From Maledivibacter halophilus (GTDB taxonomy: Bacteria > Bacillota > Clostridia > Peptostreptococcales > Caminicellaceae), in assembly GCF_900167445.1 (NCBI RefSeq), contig NZ_FUZT01000002.1:372001-436000 (forward strand): DNA of 64,000 nt, given 5' to 3'. The notes beneath the pieces are model-generated. The model saw only the letters and a list, made by a program, of their open reading frames with translations, made no database searches and had not been told where the DNA came from. Both the position numbers and the translations under genes were made by a program. Of the stretch, positions 55,095-64,000 are shown one piece after another; position 1 is the stretch's first letter; each line of letters starts with the position of its first letter.

Positions 55095-57917
55095 GTGAGT
55101 AAAAATTATATATATGTCAGGGGAGCTAAGGAGCATAATCTTAAAAATATTGATGTAAAAATACCTAGAGATAAGTTTGTTGTTGTAACAGGACTTAGTG
55201 GCTCTGGAAAATCTTCTCTTGCATTTGACACCATATATGCTGAAGGCCAGAGAAGATATGTTGAGAGCTTATCAGCATATGCAAGGCAGTTTTTGGGACA
55301 AATGGAAAAGCCAAATGTAGAATATATTGAAGGCTTATCTCCAGCTATATCTATAGATCAAAAAACCACCAGTAGAAATCCACGTTCGACGGTTGGTACT
55401 GTTACTGAAATATATGATTATTTAAGATTATTATATGCCAGAATAGGTATTCCCCATTGTCCTGTGTGTGGAGTAGAAATATCCCAGCAAACAGTAGACC
55501 AAATAGTAGATAAAGTATTGGAATTAGAAGAAAGAACGAAAATACAAATTCTATCCCCGGTAATCAGAGGAAAGAAGGGGGAGCATAAAAGGGAATTAGA
55601 TAGAATAAAAAAGGATGGATATGTTAGGATTAGAGTAGATGGAGAGATTAGAGAAATATATGAAGAGATTAAGCTTGAGAAAAATAAAAAACATACTATA
55701 GAAGTTGTTGTTGATAGATTAATAACAAAAGAAGGAATAGAAAAGAGACTTGCTGACTCTATAGAAACTGCCCTTAAGCTATCTGACGGATTAGTAATTG
55801 TAAATATACTTGAGGGTGAGGACATGTTATTTAATACTAAATTCTCATGTCCTGAGCATGGTATAGGTATTGGAGAGCTGGAGCCTAGAATGTTTTCATT
55901 TAACAGTCCCTTTGGAGCATGTCCTTCTTGTAATGGAATAGGATACCTTCTAAAGGTTGATCCTGAGTTAATCATCCCAAATAGAGAATTATCCATAAAT
56001 CAGGGGGCAATTGCTCCTATTGCCAATAGTGGAGAAGGAACCTATTATCAGCAGATGATAGCAGCATTGGCTAAAGATCACAGTGTCAGTTTGGATATGC
56101 CGATTAAGGAACTGTCAAAGGATTTTATAGATGAGCTTTTATATGGTACGAAGGACAGGACAATCAAGTTTCATTATGAAAGTAAATATGGTTATAGAGA
56201 ATATAAATCTCCCTTTGAAGGGATAATCAAAAATTTGCAAAGAAGATATAGAGAAACTAATTCCGATTATATAAGAAGTAAAATAGAGGAATATATGAGC
56301 TTAAATGCCTGTGAAAAATGTAAGGGTGCAAGGCTTAGTGATGAATCCTTAGCGGTAACCGTTGGGGACAAGAATATTTCAGAAATTACAGATCTGTCGG
56401 TTAGAAAGGTCTTGGAGTTTTTTGACAATCTAAAGCTTGATGAAAAAAGAGAGTTTATTGCACAGCAAATACTAAAGGAAATAAAGGGAAGACTTAACTT
56501 TTTAGTTGATGTGGGACTGGATTATTTAACACTTTCCCGATCCGCAGGGACACTGTCTGGAGGGGAGTCTCAAAGAATAAGACTTGCAACCCAAATAGGT
56601 TCTGGTCTTGTAGGTGTACTTTATATACTTGATGAACCAAGCATAGGATTACATCAAAAGGACAATGAAAGACTGCTTAAAACACTGAGAAATCTTACTG
56701 ATTTAGGTAATACATTGATAGTAGTTGAGCATGATGAAGATACTATATATGCTGCTGACCATGTTATAGATATTGGTCCCGGAGCAGGTGAGCATGGGGG
56801 ATATGTGGTGGCTGAAGGAACAGTAGATGAGATTAAAGAAATTGATAAATCTATAACCGGTCAATATTTAAGCGGTAAAAAAGAAGTTAAAGTTCCCCGT
56901 GAAAGAACAAAAACAAACGGAAAATCTATTAAAATAGTTGGAGCACAGGAAAACAATCTTAAAAATATAAATGCAGAAATTCCCCTGGGAGTATTTAATT
57001 GTGTTACAGGTGTTTCCGGTTCGGGTAAAAGTACATTGGTTAATGAAATTCTTTATAAGAGAACGGCAATGGAGCTTCATAGAGCTAAAAGGAAGCCAGG
57101 AAAGCATAAGGAAATAAAAGGACTTGAACATATCGATAAAGTTATTGATATTAATCAGTCTCCAATAGGAAGAACCCCTAGATCAAATCCTGCTACTTAT
57201 ACAGGAGTCTTTGACCATATAAGGGATTTGTTTGCTACTGTACCGGAAGCCAAAGTAAGGGGATATAAAAAAGGTAGATTTAGTTTTAATGTAAAGGGTG
57301 GCAGATGTGAAGCCTGTAGAGGTGATGGAATAATTAAAATAGAAATGCATTTTTTACCTGATGTTTATGTTCAGTGTGATGTATGTAAGGGGAAAAGATA
57401 TAATAGAGAGACTTTGGAAGTAAAGTATAAAGGAAAAACAATATCTGATGTTCTTAATATGACAGTAGAAGAAGCATTGGTTTTCTTTGAAAACATACCT
57501 AAAATAAAAAGAAAGCTAGAAACTCTCTATGATGTAGGCCTTGGATACATTAGACTTGGACAACCATCGACACAGCTTTCCGGTGGAGAAGCTCAAAGAA
57601 TTAAGCTTGCCAGTGAGCTGAGTAAGAGAAGCACAGGAAAGACATTATATATACTTGATGAACCTACTACTGGACTCCATATAGCAGATGTAGATAGGCT
57701 TATAGGACTCCTTAAAAGACTAGTTGAAGGAGGCAATACAGTAGTGGTTATAGAGCATAATTTGGATGTTATTAAGTCAAGTGATTATATTATTGATTTA
57801 GGGCCGGAAGGTGGCGATAGAGGAGGAACCATAGTAGCACAGGGAACACCAGAGAAAGTGGCAGGTGTAAAAAAATCATATACGGGACAGTATTTAAAGA
57901 AAGTATTGAAAAATTAA
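55095..57917 (+). CDS. uvrA: Excinuclease ABC subunit A
   Basis: A 940-residue tandem ABC-type ATPase that first detects DNA lesions and loads UvrB. Two Walker A motifs are present (GLSGSGKSS near 31 and GVSGSGKST near 640), two signatures ([12 protein letters not shown] and [12 protein letters not shown]), and zinc-binding Cys sets ([32 protein letters not shown] with [10 protein letters not shown]). The GTG start follows GAGGTGAAA, 64 bp after uvrB, so it shares the LexA-regulated promoter. Confidence 0.98.
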   Translation: MSKNYIYVRGAKEHNLKNIDVKIPRDKFVVVTGLSGSGKSSLAFDTIYAEGQRRYVESLSAYARQFLGQMEKPNVEYIEGLSPAISIDQKTTSRNPRSTVGTVTEIYDYLRLLYARIGIPHCPVCGVEISQQTVDQIVDKVLELEERTKIQILSPVIRGKKGEHKRELDRIKKDGYVRIRVDGEIREIYEEIKLEKNKKHTIEVVVDRLITKEGIEKRLADSIETALKLSDGLVIVNILEGEDMLFNTKFSCPEHGIGIGELEPRMFSFNSPFGACPSCNGIGYLLKVDPELIIPNRELSINQGAIAPIANSGEGTYYQQMIAALAKDHSVSLDMPIKELSKDFIDELLYGTKDRTIKFHYESKYGYREYKSPFEGIIKNLQRRYRETNSDYIRSKIEEYMSLNACEKCKGARLSDESLAVTVGDKNISEITDLSVRKVLEFFDNLKLDEKREFIAQQILKEIKGRLNFLVDVGLDYLTLSRSAGTLSGGESQRIRLATQIGSGLVGVLYILDEPSIGLHQKDNERLLKTLRNLTDLGNTLIVVEHDEDTIYAADHVIDIGPGAGEHGGYVVAEGTVDEIKEIDKSITGQYLSGKKEVKVPRERTKTNGKSIKIVGAQENNLKNINAEIPLGVFNCVTGVSGSGKSTLVNEILYKRTAMELHRAKRKPGKHKEIKGLEHIDKVIDINQSPIGRTPRSNPATYTGVFDHIRDLFATVPEAKVRGYKKGRFSFNVKGGRCEACRGDGIIKIEMHFLPDVYVQCDVCKGKRYNRETLEVKYKGKTISDVLNMTVEEALVFFENIPKIKRKLETLYDVGLGYIRLGQPSTQLSGGEAQRIKLASELSKRSTGKTLYILDEPTTGLHIADVDRLIGLLKRLVEGGNTVVVIEHNLDVIKSSDYIIDLGPEGGDRGGTIVAQGTPEKVAGVKKSYTGQYLKKVLKN

Positions 57918-57950
57918 TAAGACAAAAAAGGAAATCTTTTTGTTAATATG

Positions 57951-58008
57951 CTCCTCTTATAGTAGATAGTTGAAATAATATAACTTTTTACTAAAGAGGA
58001 GTTTTATT
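57951..58008 (+). terminator. Terminator of uvrBA
   Basis: CTCCTCTT pairs with AAGAGGAG (extended by AGTA/TACT after short internal loops) around a long loop, followed by TTTTATT. Confidence 0.7.
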
Positions 58009-58101
58009 AATATTCTGGTATTATACATAAAATTTTCGATTTATTGCAAATGTTTTCTAAAATCTTACAGGTGCAAAGGTATAATTTATTTCTTTTTCTT
58101 C

Positions 58102-58130
58102 TTGACAAATAATCATGTAAATTGCATAAT
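58102..58130 (+). promoter_or_regulatory. Sigma-A promoter of licT-like gene with overlapping dyad
   Basis: TTGACA and CATAAT are separated by 17 bp. A perfect 8-bp inverted repeat, GTAAATTG (58117-58124) and CAATTTAC (58153-58160), spans the -10 and start region and could be an operator. Confidence 0.72.
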
Positions 58131-58216
58131 AACCATATATATATTATTTCGACAATTTACAACAACTTAAATCAATGTACTATTATGGTTATATGAAGTC
58201 AATCTGGAGGAATTTT

Positions 58217-59044
58217 ATGGATGGATATTTAATAAAAAAAGTTTTAAATAATAATGTTATATTAGTGCAGCAAAATTACCAGAATTATATTTTGGTAGGA
58301 AAAGGAATAGGATTTAATAGAAAAAAAGGCACATTATTAAAAAATATCGATGATATAGAAGAAAAATTTATATCGTTAAAGGGATTGAATGAAAGCGAAT
58401 ACGAAACCTTTATAACAACAATAGATCCTCAAATAATAGAAACAACTCAGAAAATAATTGAAATGATTAAGGCTGAAATAGGAGAAAAATTAGATTCCCA
58501 TGGATATATTGCGCTAATTGATCATATAAACTTTGCTATAAAAAGAATAAATGAAGGTATTAAAATTGTGAATCCTTTTCTATTTGAAATAAAGCTTCTT
58601 TATCCAGATGAATATAATTTAGCTAAGAATGCAGTTTCAATATTGCAAGAAGATTTGCAAACAGAAATTCCTGATGCGGAAGTTGGATTTTTGACTCTTC
58701 ATATTTACGGAGTTAGAAAGGATAAAAGCAAAAACGAAGCTTTGGAGAATTCTAAAATGATTAGTGAAATTTTAGAATTGGTAGAAAACAAGTTACAGAT
58801 AAAATTAGAGAGGAATTCCTTTTTAAGTAGAAGATTTGTTATGCATCTAATGGGAGTAATAGATAGAGCATATACTCAAAGATTTGATGAAAATAAATTC
58901 CTGAAAAAACTGGAAGAGGATCTTAAGTATGAATTTAGTATAGCCTATTATATAGTAAAAAAAATAGAGAACAAACTGAATGTAAAAATACCTGAGGGGG
59001 AAATAGGATATATAGCTCTTCATTTGTACAAAATGCGTGTATGA
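58217..59044 (+). CDS. licT: BglG/LicT-family transcription antiterminator
   Basis: A 275-residue RNA-binding antiterminator. The CAT domain (YLIKKVLNNNVILVQQN, LVGKGIGFNRKKG) is followed by two PRD domains whose phosphorylatable His lie in LIDHINFAIKRI, FLTLHIYG, RRFVMHLMGVIDRAY and IALHLYKM. When phosphorylated suitably by HPr/EII, it binds the RAT RNA. A matching RAT and terminator lie just downstream at 59163-59247. The frame extends upstream to 58175, but CTGGAGG precedes the ATG at 58217. Confidence 0.93.
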   Translation: MDGYLIKKVLNNNVILVQQNYQNYILVGKGIGFNRKKGTLLKNIDDIEEKFISLKGLNESEYETFITTIDPQIIETTQKIIEMIKAEIGEKLDSHGYIALIDHINFAIKRINEGIKIVNPFLFEIKLLYPDEYNLAKNAVSILQEDLQTEIPDAEVGFLTLHIYGVRKDKSKNEALENSKMISEILELVENKLQIKLERNSFLSRRFVMHLMGVIDRAYTQRFDENKFLKKLEEDLKYEFSIAYYIVKKIENKLNVKIPEGEIGYIALHLYKMRV

Positions 59045-59162
59045 TTTGGAGATAAAATGTAACATTTAAAGTGAAAAAAATGTGATGTGAAGATGTTGAT
59101 AGAGAAAACGTTTTATGATAAAATATAATAAGTTATATTTTATAAATCAATAATAATTTACA

Positions 59163-59247
59163 TGTTACTGATTCGATCAGGCATGAGTAAAGGCTATGAT
59201 GAAATAATATTGTATTATTTTGTCCTTTTACTCATGTCTTTTTATTT
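59163..59247 (+). promoter_or_regulatory. RAT antiterminator overlapping a terminator, before the EIIBA gene
   Basis: GTTACTG-ATTCGA-TCAGGCATGA (about 59164-59186) matches the ribonucleic antiterminator bound by LicT-type proteins. Its 3' part is the left arm of a terminator: CATGAGTAAAGG (59184-59195) pairs with CCTTTTACTCATG (59223-59235), followed by TCTTTTTATTTT. The two structures are mutually exclusive, so LicT binding would allow expression of the EIIBA gene. Confidence 0.88.
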
Positions 59248-59271
59248 TGCATTTAAAAGGGAGAGGTTTGA

Positions 59272-60093
59272 ATGACTAAAGAAAAGTTTCAAGAACTTAA
59301 TAAAAAACATTCTAACCATGAAAACAAAAATAACAGCAAAAAACTATTGGACTTAGCAGTAAATATATTAGATGCAGTAGGTGGAAAAGAAAATATCAAA
59401 AAAATTGATGCATGTATTACTCGCTTACGTGTAGATGTAAATAATATTAATAAAGTTGATAGCAAAAGAATAATGATTTTAGGTGCTCAAGGAGTTTTTA
59501 AGGTTCAAAGTGGTATACAGGCTGTATTTGGAATAGAATCAGATCAATTGAAGGATTTGATTAAAGATTTAATAGGAGGAAATGCAATAAAACGTATAAA
59601 AACACCTCATAAAAATCAAAGTAATATTACAAAGTCAATAGATAAAAATTTATTTGTCTCACCCTTAAGTGGAAAACTATTAGATCTAAAGGATGTTCCA
59701 GATGAGATTTTTTCACAAAAAATAATAGGTGATGGATTTGCCATAGAACCTGTAAGTGGGGAGCTTGTATCACCGGTAAATGGAAAAATAATGACAGTAT
59801 TTCCAACTAAACATGCAATATCTATAATGGCAGATAGTGGCCATGAGATACTGATTCATTTTGGTATTGATACTGTAAAGCTTAAAGGCGAAGGTTTTGA
59901 ACTTCTTGTAAAATCAGGTGAGACTGTACAAGTTGGCCAGCCTATACTTAGAGCAAACTTGGAAATAATAAAATCTAAAGCTTCTTCTATAATTACGCCA
60001 ATTATATTTACAAATCTTTCTAAAGAAGAAACTGTGACATTTGAAGCAGGAGCTGAAGTAAAGGCTGGGCAGGAAGAAGTTTTTATAATATAG
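59272..60093 (+). CDS. PTS glucose-family EIIBA protein without EIIC
   Basis: A 273-residue soluble phosphotransferase protein. The N-terminal EIIB domain (about 25-102) has the phosphorylated Cys48 in DACITRLRVDV. A linker at about 105-122 follows, and then a C-terminal EIIA-Glc-like domain (about 125-273) with His181 (KHAIS) and phosphoryl-accepting His196 (HFGIDTVKLKGEGF). No membrane EIIC domain is encoded in this gene or nearby, which is unusual because glucose-family IIB domains normally adjoin IIC. It is under RAT/LicT control and just upstream of ptsHI. It may serve an EIIC elsewhere or act as a regulatory relay. Confidence 0.9.
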   Translation: MTKEKFQELNKKHSNHENKNNSKKLLDLAVNILDAVGGKENIKKIDACITRLRVDVNNINKVDSKRIMILGAQGVFKVQSGIQAVFGIESDQLKDLIKDLIGGNAIKRIKTPHKNQSNITKSIDKNLFVSPLSGKLLDLKDVPDEIFSQKIIGDGFAIEPVSGELVSPVNGKIMTVFPTKHAISIMADSGHEILIHFGIDTVKLKGEGFELLVKSGETVQVGQPILRANLEIIKSKASSIITPIIFTNLSKEETVTFEAGAEVKAGQEEVFII

Positions 60094-60124
60094 CAAATAT
60101 TTGCATTAAGTAATTTAGGATAAT

Positions 60125-60226
60125 TATAGTGAAATAATATTAAATTTCAATTTATACATCTTAAAAATATTGATTTTTACAATTTCTTATAATGTATAAA
60201 TTAACTTTTCAGTTTGTTTCACTATA
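60125..60226. repeat. Imperfect 100-bp inverted repeat upstream of ptsH
   Basis: Outer arms TATAGTGAAA (60125) and TTTCACTATA (60217), inner arms AATTTATACAT (60149) and ATGTATAAATT (60192). The outer 11-mer TATAGTGAAAC also occurs at 27561 and, on the minus strand, at 63410. It is distinct in sequence from the TAATTGAG family and could be a second small palindromic element or a regulatory structure. Confidence 0.5.
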
Positions 60227-60255
60227 TATATACAGGGTTTACATAGTAAAACTTA

Positions 60256-60273
60256 ATTTGTACTTGTACAAAT
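60256..60273. promoter_or_regulatory. Operator-like palindrome upstream of ptsH
   Basis: ATTTGTAC-TT-GTACAAAT is a perfect 8-bp inverted repeat with a 2-bp spacer. Short TTGTAC/GTACAA palindromes are typical of GntR-type repressor operators. The cognate regulator is not in this window, and binding is inferred. Confidence 0.5.
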
Positions 60274-60301
60274 ACTTAGAGCTTTTGGAAGTTTTGGACG
60301 T

Positions 60302-60342
60302 GTATAAATTAAAGTTTTTACTTAAATCCCTATAATAAATAC
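60302..60342 (+). promoter_or_regulatory. Conserved sigma-28-like element upstream of ptsH
   Basis: TAAAGTTTTTAC, then CCCTATAATA; nearly the same as the segment at 20700-20740. TAAA to CC-ATA spacing resembles a SigD-type promoter; CTATAAT could alternatively serve as a sigma-A -10. It lies about 45 bp before the ptsH start. Confidence 0.4.
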
Positions 60343-60385
60343 AAAATATTTTATAAAAAAACTAAAAATAAGGAGAGGTTATACT

Positions 60386-60649
60386 ATGGAAAAAAAAGTG
60401 AAAATATTGAATGAAAGTGGTTTGCATGCAAGACCAGCTGCAATTTTTGTTAGAGCTGCATCAAAATATAAATGTGACGTTAATATTGAAGCTAATAATT
60501 CTATTTATAATGCCAAATCTATTATGGGGATAATGAGTTTAGGAGCAAAAAAAGGCGATGAAATAAAAATTATAACTGATGGAATAGGCGAAAAAGAAGC
60601 GATGGACGAATTAGTTGGACTTATAGAGTCAAAATTTGGTGAAGAATAG
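60386..60649 (+). CDS. ptsH: Phosphocarrier protein HPr
   Basis: An 87-residue PTS phosphocarrier. The catalytic His14 lies in SGLHARPA. The regulatory Ser45 lies in NAKSIMGIMSLG, so HPr kinase/CcpA-type catabolite control is expected. AAGGAGAGG precedes the ATG. It begins a ptsH-ptsI-pfkA run that links sugar uptake with glycolysis. Confidence 0.97.
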   Translation: MEKKVKILNESGLHARPAAIFVRAASKYKCDVNIEANNSIYNAKSIMGIMSLGAKKGDEIKIITDGIGEKEAMDELVGLIESKFGEE

Positions 60650-60662
60650 AGGAGGATTATAT

Positions 60663-62366
60663 ATGATAACTGGCACAGGTGCTTCACCAGGTATAGCACT
60701 AGGAAAGGCATTAGTGATAAAGAATCAGGAAATCCATATCTCGAAGGAAGAAATTGAAAATATTGAGAAAGAAAAAAATAGATTTATAAAAGCTGTGGAT
60801 AAATCAAAAAAAGAATTATATAATATTAGAGATAAGGCTTTAAATGAGCTTGGAAAAGAGAAAGCAGCTATATTTGATGCTCATATAATGATATTAGATG
60901 ATCCAGAACTTATATCAAAATCTTTAAATAGAATCGAGAAGGAAAAAATAAATTCTGAATATGCATTTAAACAAATAACTGATGAATTTATAACAGTTTT
61001 TGAAGCAATGGATAATGATTATATGAAAGAAAGAGCAGCAGATATAAGGGATGTTTCCAGTCGAGTTATAAGAAATCTTATGGGAATTACTGTAATTGAC
61101 TTATCAATACTAGAGGAAGAAGTTATACTTGTTGCCCATGATCTAACACCTTCAGATACTGCAATAATGGATAAGGAAAAAGTTTTAGGCTTTTTAACAG
61201 ATATTGGAGGAAGGACATCCCATACAGCAATAATGTCTAGAACTTTGGAAATACCAGCTGTTGTAGGTCTTAAAAATATCACACAGAAGTTAAATGATGG
61301 AGATTTTGTAATATTTAATGGAGAAACTGGAGAAGTTATCATTAATCCATCAGACAAGGAAATTAAAGAATATAGGGATTTAAAAGAAAAATATGAAAAA
61401 GAAAAAAGAGAATTAGAAGCTTTAAAGGGTGAAGTAAGCATAACCCTTGACGGTAGAAAAGTAGAGCTTGCTGGAAACATAGGAACACCAAAGGATATCA
61501 AGGGACTTATTAAGAATGATGCAGAGGGTGTGGGATTATATAGGACAGAATTCATATACATGGATAATGATTCCCTACCAACAGAGGAAGAACAATTTGA
61601 AGCATATAAAGCTGTATTAGAACCAATGAAACCTAAGCCAATAGTAATAAGAACCTTGGATATAGGTGGAGATAAAGAGCTTTCATATCTAAAATTCGAT
61701 GAAGAAATGAATCCATTTTTAGGATATAGAGCCATTAGGCTTTGCTTAGATAAAAAGGATATATTTAAAACTCAACTAAGAGCTTTACTTAGAGCAAGTG
61801 TTTATGGTAATCTTAAGATAATGTTCCCTATGATTTCAAGTTTAGAAGAACTTTTGGAAGCAAAGGAAGTATTAAATGAAGCAAAGAAAGAATTAGATGA
61901 TGAAGGAATTGATTATTCATCTGGTATAGAAGTGGGAATGATGATAGAGGTTCCAGCTGCTGCTCTGGCTAGTGATGCTTTAGCGAAGCATGTAGATTTC
62001 TTTAGTATAGGTACCAATGACTTGATTCAATATACTACTGCTGTAGATAGAATGAATGAAAAAATTCATCATTTGTATAATCCATTTAATCCCGGTGTTT
62101 TACGACTTATAAAGATGACCATTGATAATGGACATAAAGAGGGGATATGGGTTGGTATGTGTGGAGAAATGGCAGGAGATAGTAGAATGATACCAATACT
62201 TCTAGGATTAGGATTAGATGAATTTAGCATGAGCCCTATATCTATTTTGCCAGCAAGAAAGTTAATTCGTTCTTTAGATTATAAAGAAATGAAAAAATTT
62301 GCAGATGAAATAATAAACATGGGAAGTGCTAAAGAAATTGAAGAATATATTCAAAAATATTTTTAA
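60663..62366 (+). CDS. ptsI: PTS enzyme I (phosphoenolpyruvate-protein phosphotransferase)
   Basis: A 567-residue enzyme transferring phosphate from PEP to HPr. The active-site His187 lies in GGRTSHTAIMSRTLEIPAVVG. The PEP-binding domain has GVGLYRTEFIYMD, LDIGGDKELSYL, the Cys loop GMCGEMAG and GTNDLIQYTTAVDR. The frame can be opened within ptsH, but GAGGAGG before the ATG at 60663 and the canonical ITGTGASPGIALG start decide it. Confidence 0.98.
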   Translation: MITGTGASPGIALGKALVIKNQEIHISKEEIENIEKEKNRFIKAVDKSKKELYNIRDKALNELGKEKAAIFDAHIMILDDPELISKSLNRIEKEKINSEYAFKQITDEFITVFEAMDNDYMKERAADIRDVSSRVIRNLMGITVIDLSILEEEVILVAHDLTPSDTAIMDKEKVLGFLTDIGGRTSHTAIMSRTLEIPAVVGLKNITQKLNDGDFVIFNGETGEVIINPSDKEIKEYRDLKEKYEKEKRELEALKGEVSITLDGRKVELAGNIGTPKDIKGLIKNDAEGVGLYRTEFIYMDNDSLPTEEEQFEAYKAVLEPMKPKPIVIRTLDIGGDKELSYLKFDEEMNPFLGYRAIRLCLDKKDIFKTQLRALLRASVYGNLKIMFPMISSLEELLEAKEVLNEAKKELDDEGIDYSSGIEVGMMIEVPAAALASDALAKHVDFFSIGTNDLIQYTTAVDRMNEKIHHLYNPFNPGVLRLIKMTIDNGHKEGIWVGMCGEMAGDSRMIPILLGLGLDEFSMSPISILPARKLIRSLDYKEMKKFADEIINMGSAKEIEEYIQKYF

Positions 62367-62404
62367 AAAGCTCCATATATGAAAGGTTTGAAAACAGGAG
62401 TTGA

Positions 62405-63370
<966 letters not shown>

Positions 63371-63494
63371 AATTTTTAATAGATTATAAAAATAGATATT
63401 TTTAAGATTGTTTCACTATAAGTGAGTATATTAATTCTATTGTTAAATCAACAATAATATGTTATATTTAAATAAATATTGAAGAATTTAATAA

Positions 63495-63690
63495 AGGATA
63501 ATATTATATGGGTGCCTTTTTTAGGGATAATAGGGAAGTTTGGTGAAAATCCAGCACAGCCCCCGCTACTGTAAGTACTACTGATAAATCAATATGCCAC
63601 CAATTAGCTTGGGAAGGCGATTTATTGGGAAATGTATGAGTCAGGAAACCTGCCTATATATTAGTTAATTGATACTTCGGTGGGAAGTTA
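63495..63690 (+). ncRNA. Cobalamin (adenosylcobalamin) riboswitch
   Basis: The B12 box and core are plain: GGTGAAAATCCAGCACAG followed by CCCCGCTACTGTAA, then GCCAC, GGGAAGGCGA and GAGTCAGGAAACCTGCC. The leader starts with GGGTGCC and GGGATAATAGGGAA, which belong to the conserved P2-P3 region. A terminator follows at 63722. Cobalamin binding should reduce expression of the cobalamin synthesis gene cbiK downstream. The 63371-63494 stretch before it is AT-rich, with only the TATAGTGAAAC motif at 63410-63420 (minus). Confidence 0.96.
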
Positions 63691-63721
63691 TCGATGTATA
63701 TTTAAGAACGAATACATTGCT

Positions 63722-63757
63722 AAAAATCTAGCCGATAGGGTTAGATTTTTTATTTTC
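63722..63757 (+). terminator. Riboswitch expression-platform terminator
   Basis: AAAATCTAGCC pairs with GGGTTAGATTTT (one G-T pair) around a GATA loop, followed by TTTATTTTC. Located between the cobalamin aptamer and cbiK. Confidence 0.82.
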
Positions 63758-63777
63758 TAAAGAAAGTGGTGAATAAA

Positions 63778-64000
63778 ATGAAAAAAACTTCAAAGGGAAA
63801 AGCAATATTAGTTGTCAGTTTTGGAACAAGCTATTCTGAGACTAGAAAAGCCACAATAGAAGCATGTGAAGAAAGAATTATTAAGATTTTTCCAGAGTAT
63901 GAAGTAAGAAGGGCATTTACTTCACAAATAATTATTAATAAGCTTAAAAAGAGAGATGGTATATTTGTAGATAATCCTAGGGAAGCTTTAACCAAGCTAA
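63778..64000 (+). CDS. cbiK: Sirohydrochlorin cobaltochelatase CbiK, 3'-truncated by window end
   Basis: The first 74 codons of a CbiK-type chelatase that inserts cobalt into sirohydrochlorin in the anaerobic cobalamin pathway. The opening KAILVVSFGTSYSETRKATI and the following FPEYEVRRAFTSQIIINKL are characteristic. It is controlled by the cobalamin riboswitch just upstream and is probably the first gene of a cobalamin biosynthesis operon. AAAGTGGTG precedes the ATG. Confidence 0.92.
   Translation, partial: MKKTSKGKAILVVSFGTSYSETRKATIEACEERIIKIFPEYEVRRAFTSQIIINKLKKRDGIFVDNPREALTKL

Noticed and set aside
58117..58160. Another copy of the AATTGCATAAT repeat family before the licT-like gene
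   Set aside because: GTAAATTGCATAAT here is explained by a consensus sigma-A promoter (TTGACA-17-CATAAT) and a separate 8-bp dyad. The interior does not align with the other copies and the TAATTGAG end is missing.
61019..61735. A 238-codon open frame on the minus strand inside ptsI
   Set aside because: It lies wholly antisense to a strongly conserved gene, its amino-acid composition is that expected from reading AT-rich coding DNA backwards, and there is no good ribosome binding site. Long antisense frames like this recur in the window (for example 32867-33451 in ilvD).

Overview
The window is about 64 kb of AT-rich bacterial DNA, densely coded and mostly on the plus strand. It looks chromosomal and comes from an anaerobic, endospore-forming Firmicute of the class Clostridia. 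The reasons are very low GC, strong purine-rich ribosome binding sites with many GTG/TTG starts, spore genes (splB, a GerS/YdcC-type lipoprotein), a T-box, a LicT-type antiterminator, CsaB-type wall polysaccharide pyruvylation and a sodium-pump-type oxaloacetate decarboxylase alpha subunit. The gene content would fit the Tissierellales, but I cannot name a genus from sequence alone. I see no rRNA, tRNA, prophage, insertion sequence or CRISPR array.

Layout. 1-1270: 3' end of an oxaloacetate decarboxylase alpha subunit. 1293-9493: a divergent HTH-TPR regulator and a four-gene peptide/nickel-class ABC transporter. Each of its two permeases is fused to a large extracellular M28-aminopeptidase-like domain with missing catalytic residues, and no binding-protein gene is present. 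9612-10637: splB. 11090-11686: an orphan coiled-coil gene. 12016-17152: acpS, nnr, a CBS protein, gerS-like, alr and ndoAI-ndoA, the clostridial counterpart of the Bacillus acpS-ydcC-alr-ndoAI-ndoA order. 17396-24282: cell-surface polysaccharide cluster with two DUF4330 proteins, an O-antigen-ligase-type protein, GT4, CsaB and TagA/WecG. 24673-29689: YitT-type membrane protein, split transketolase, a PrcB-like protein and a four-LysM exported protein. 29977-35287: T-box-controlled ilvN-ilvC-ilvD-ilvB. 35411-39888: pstS-C-A-B-phoU behind a four-repeat PHO box. 40107-50525: soluble chemoreceptor, Lon-family protease, ftsE-ftsX-M23 peptidase-ctpA-PDZ protein, and a YtvI-type permease. 50726-52717: DsrE-like and class V aminotransferase genes on the minus strand. 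52824-57917: uvrB-uvrA behind a sigma-A promoter and a LexA-like box. 58102-63370: LicT antiterminator, RAT/terminator, an EIIBA protein without EIIC, HPr, enzyme I and phosphofructokinase. 63495-64000: cobalamin riboswitch and the start of cbiK.

Two things stand out. The first is the ABC transporter whose permeases carry pseudo-peptidase ectodomains, next to an HTH-TPR regulator of the kind that senses peptides; it is the best candidate here for an undescribed system. The second is a family of at least nine short intergenic palindromic elements (35-165 bp) whose ends read roughly TAATTGAGNAAATTGCATAA. They lie in both orientations at transcription-unit boundaries and bracket several single genes.
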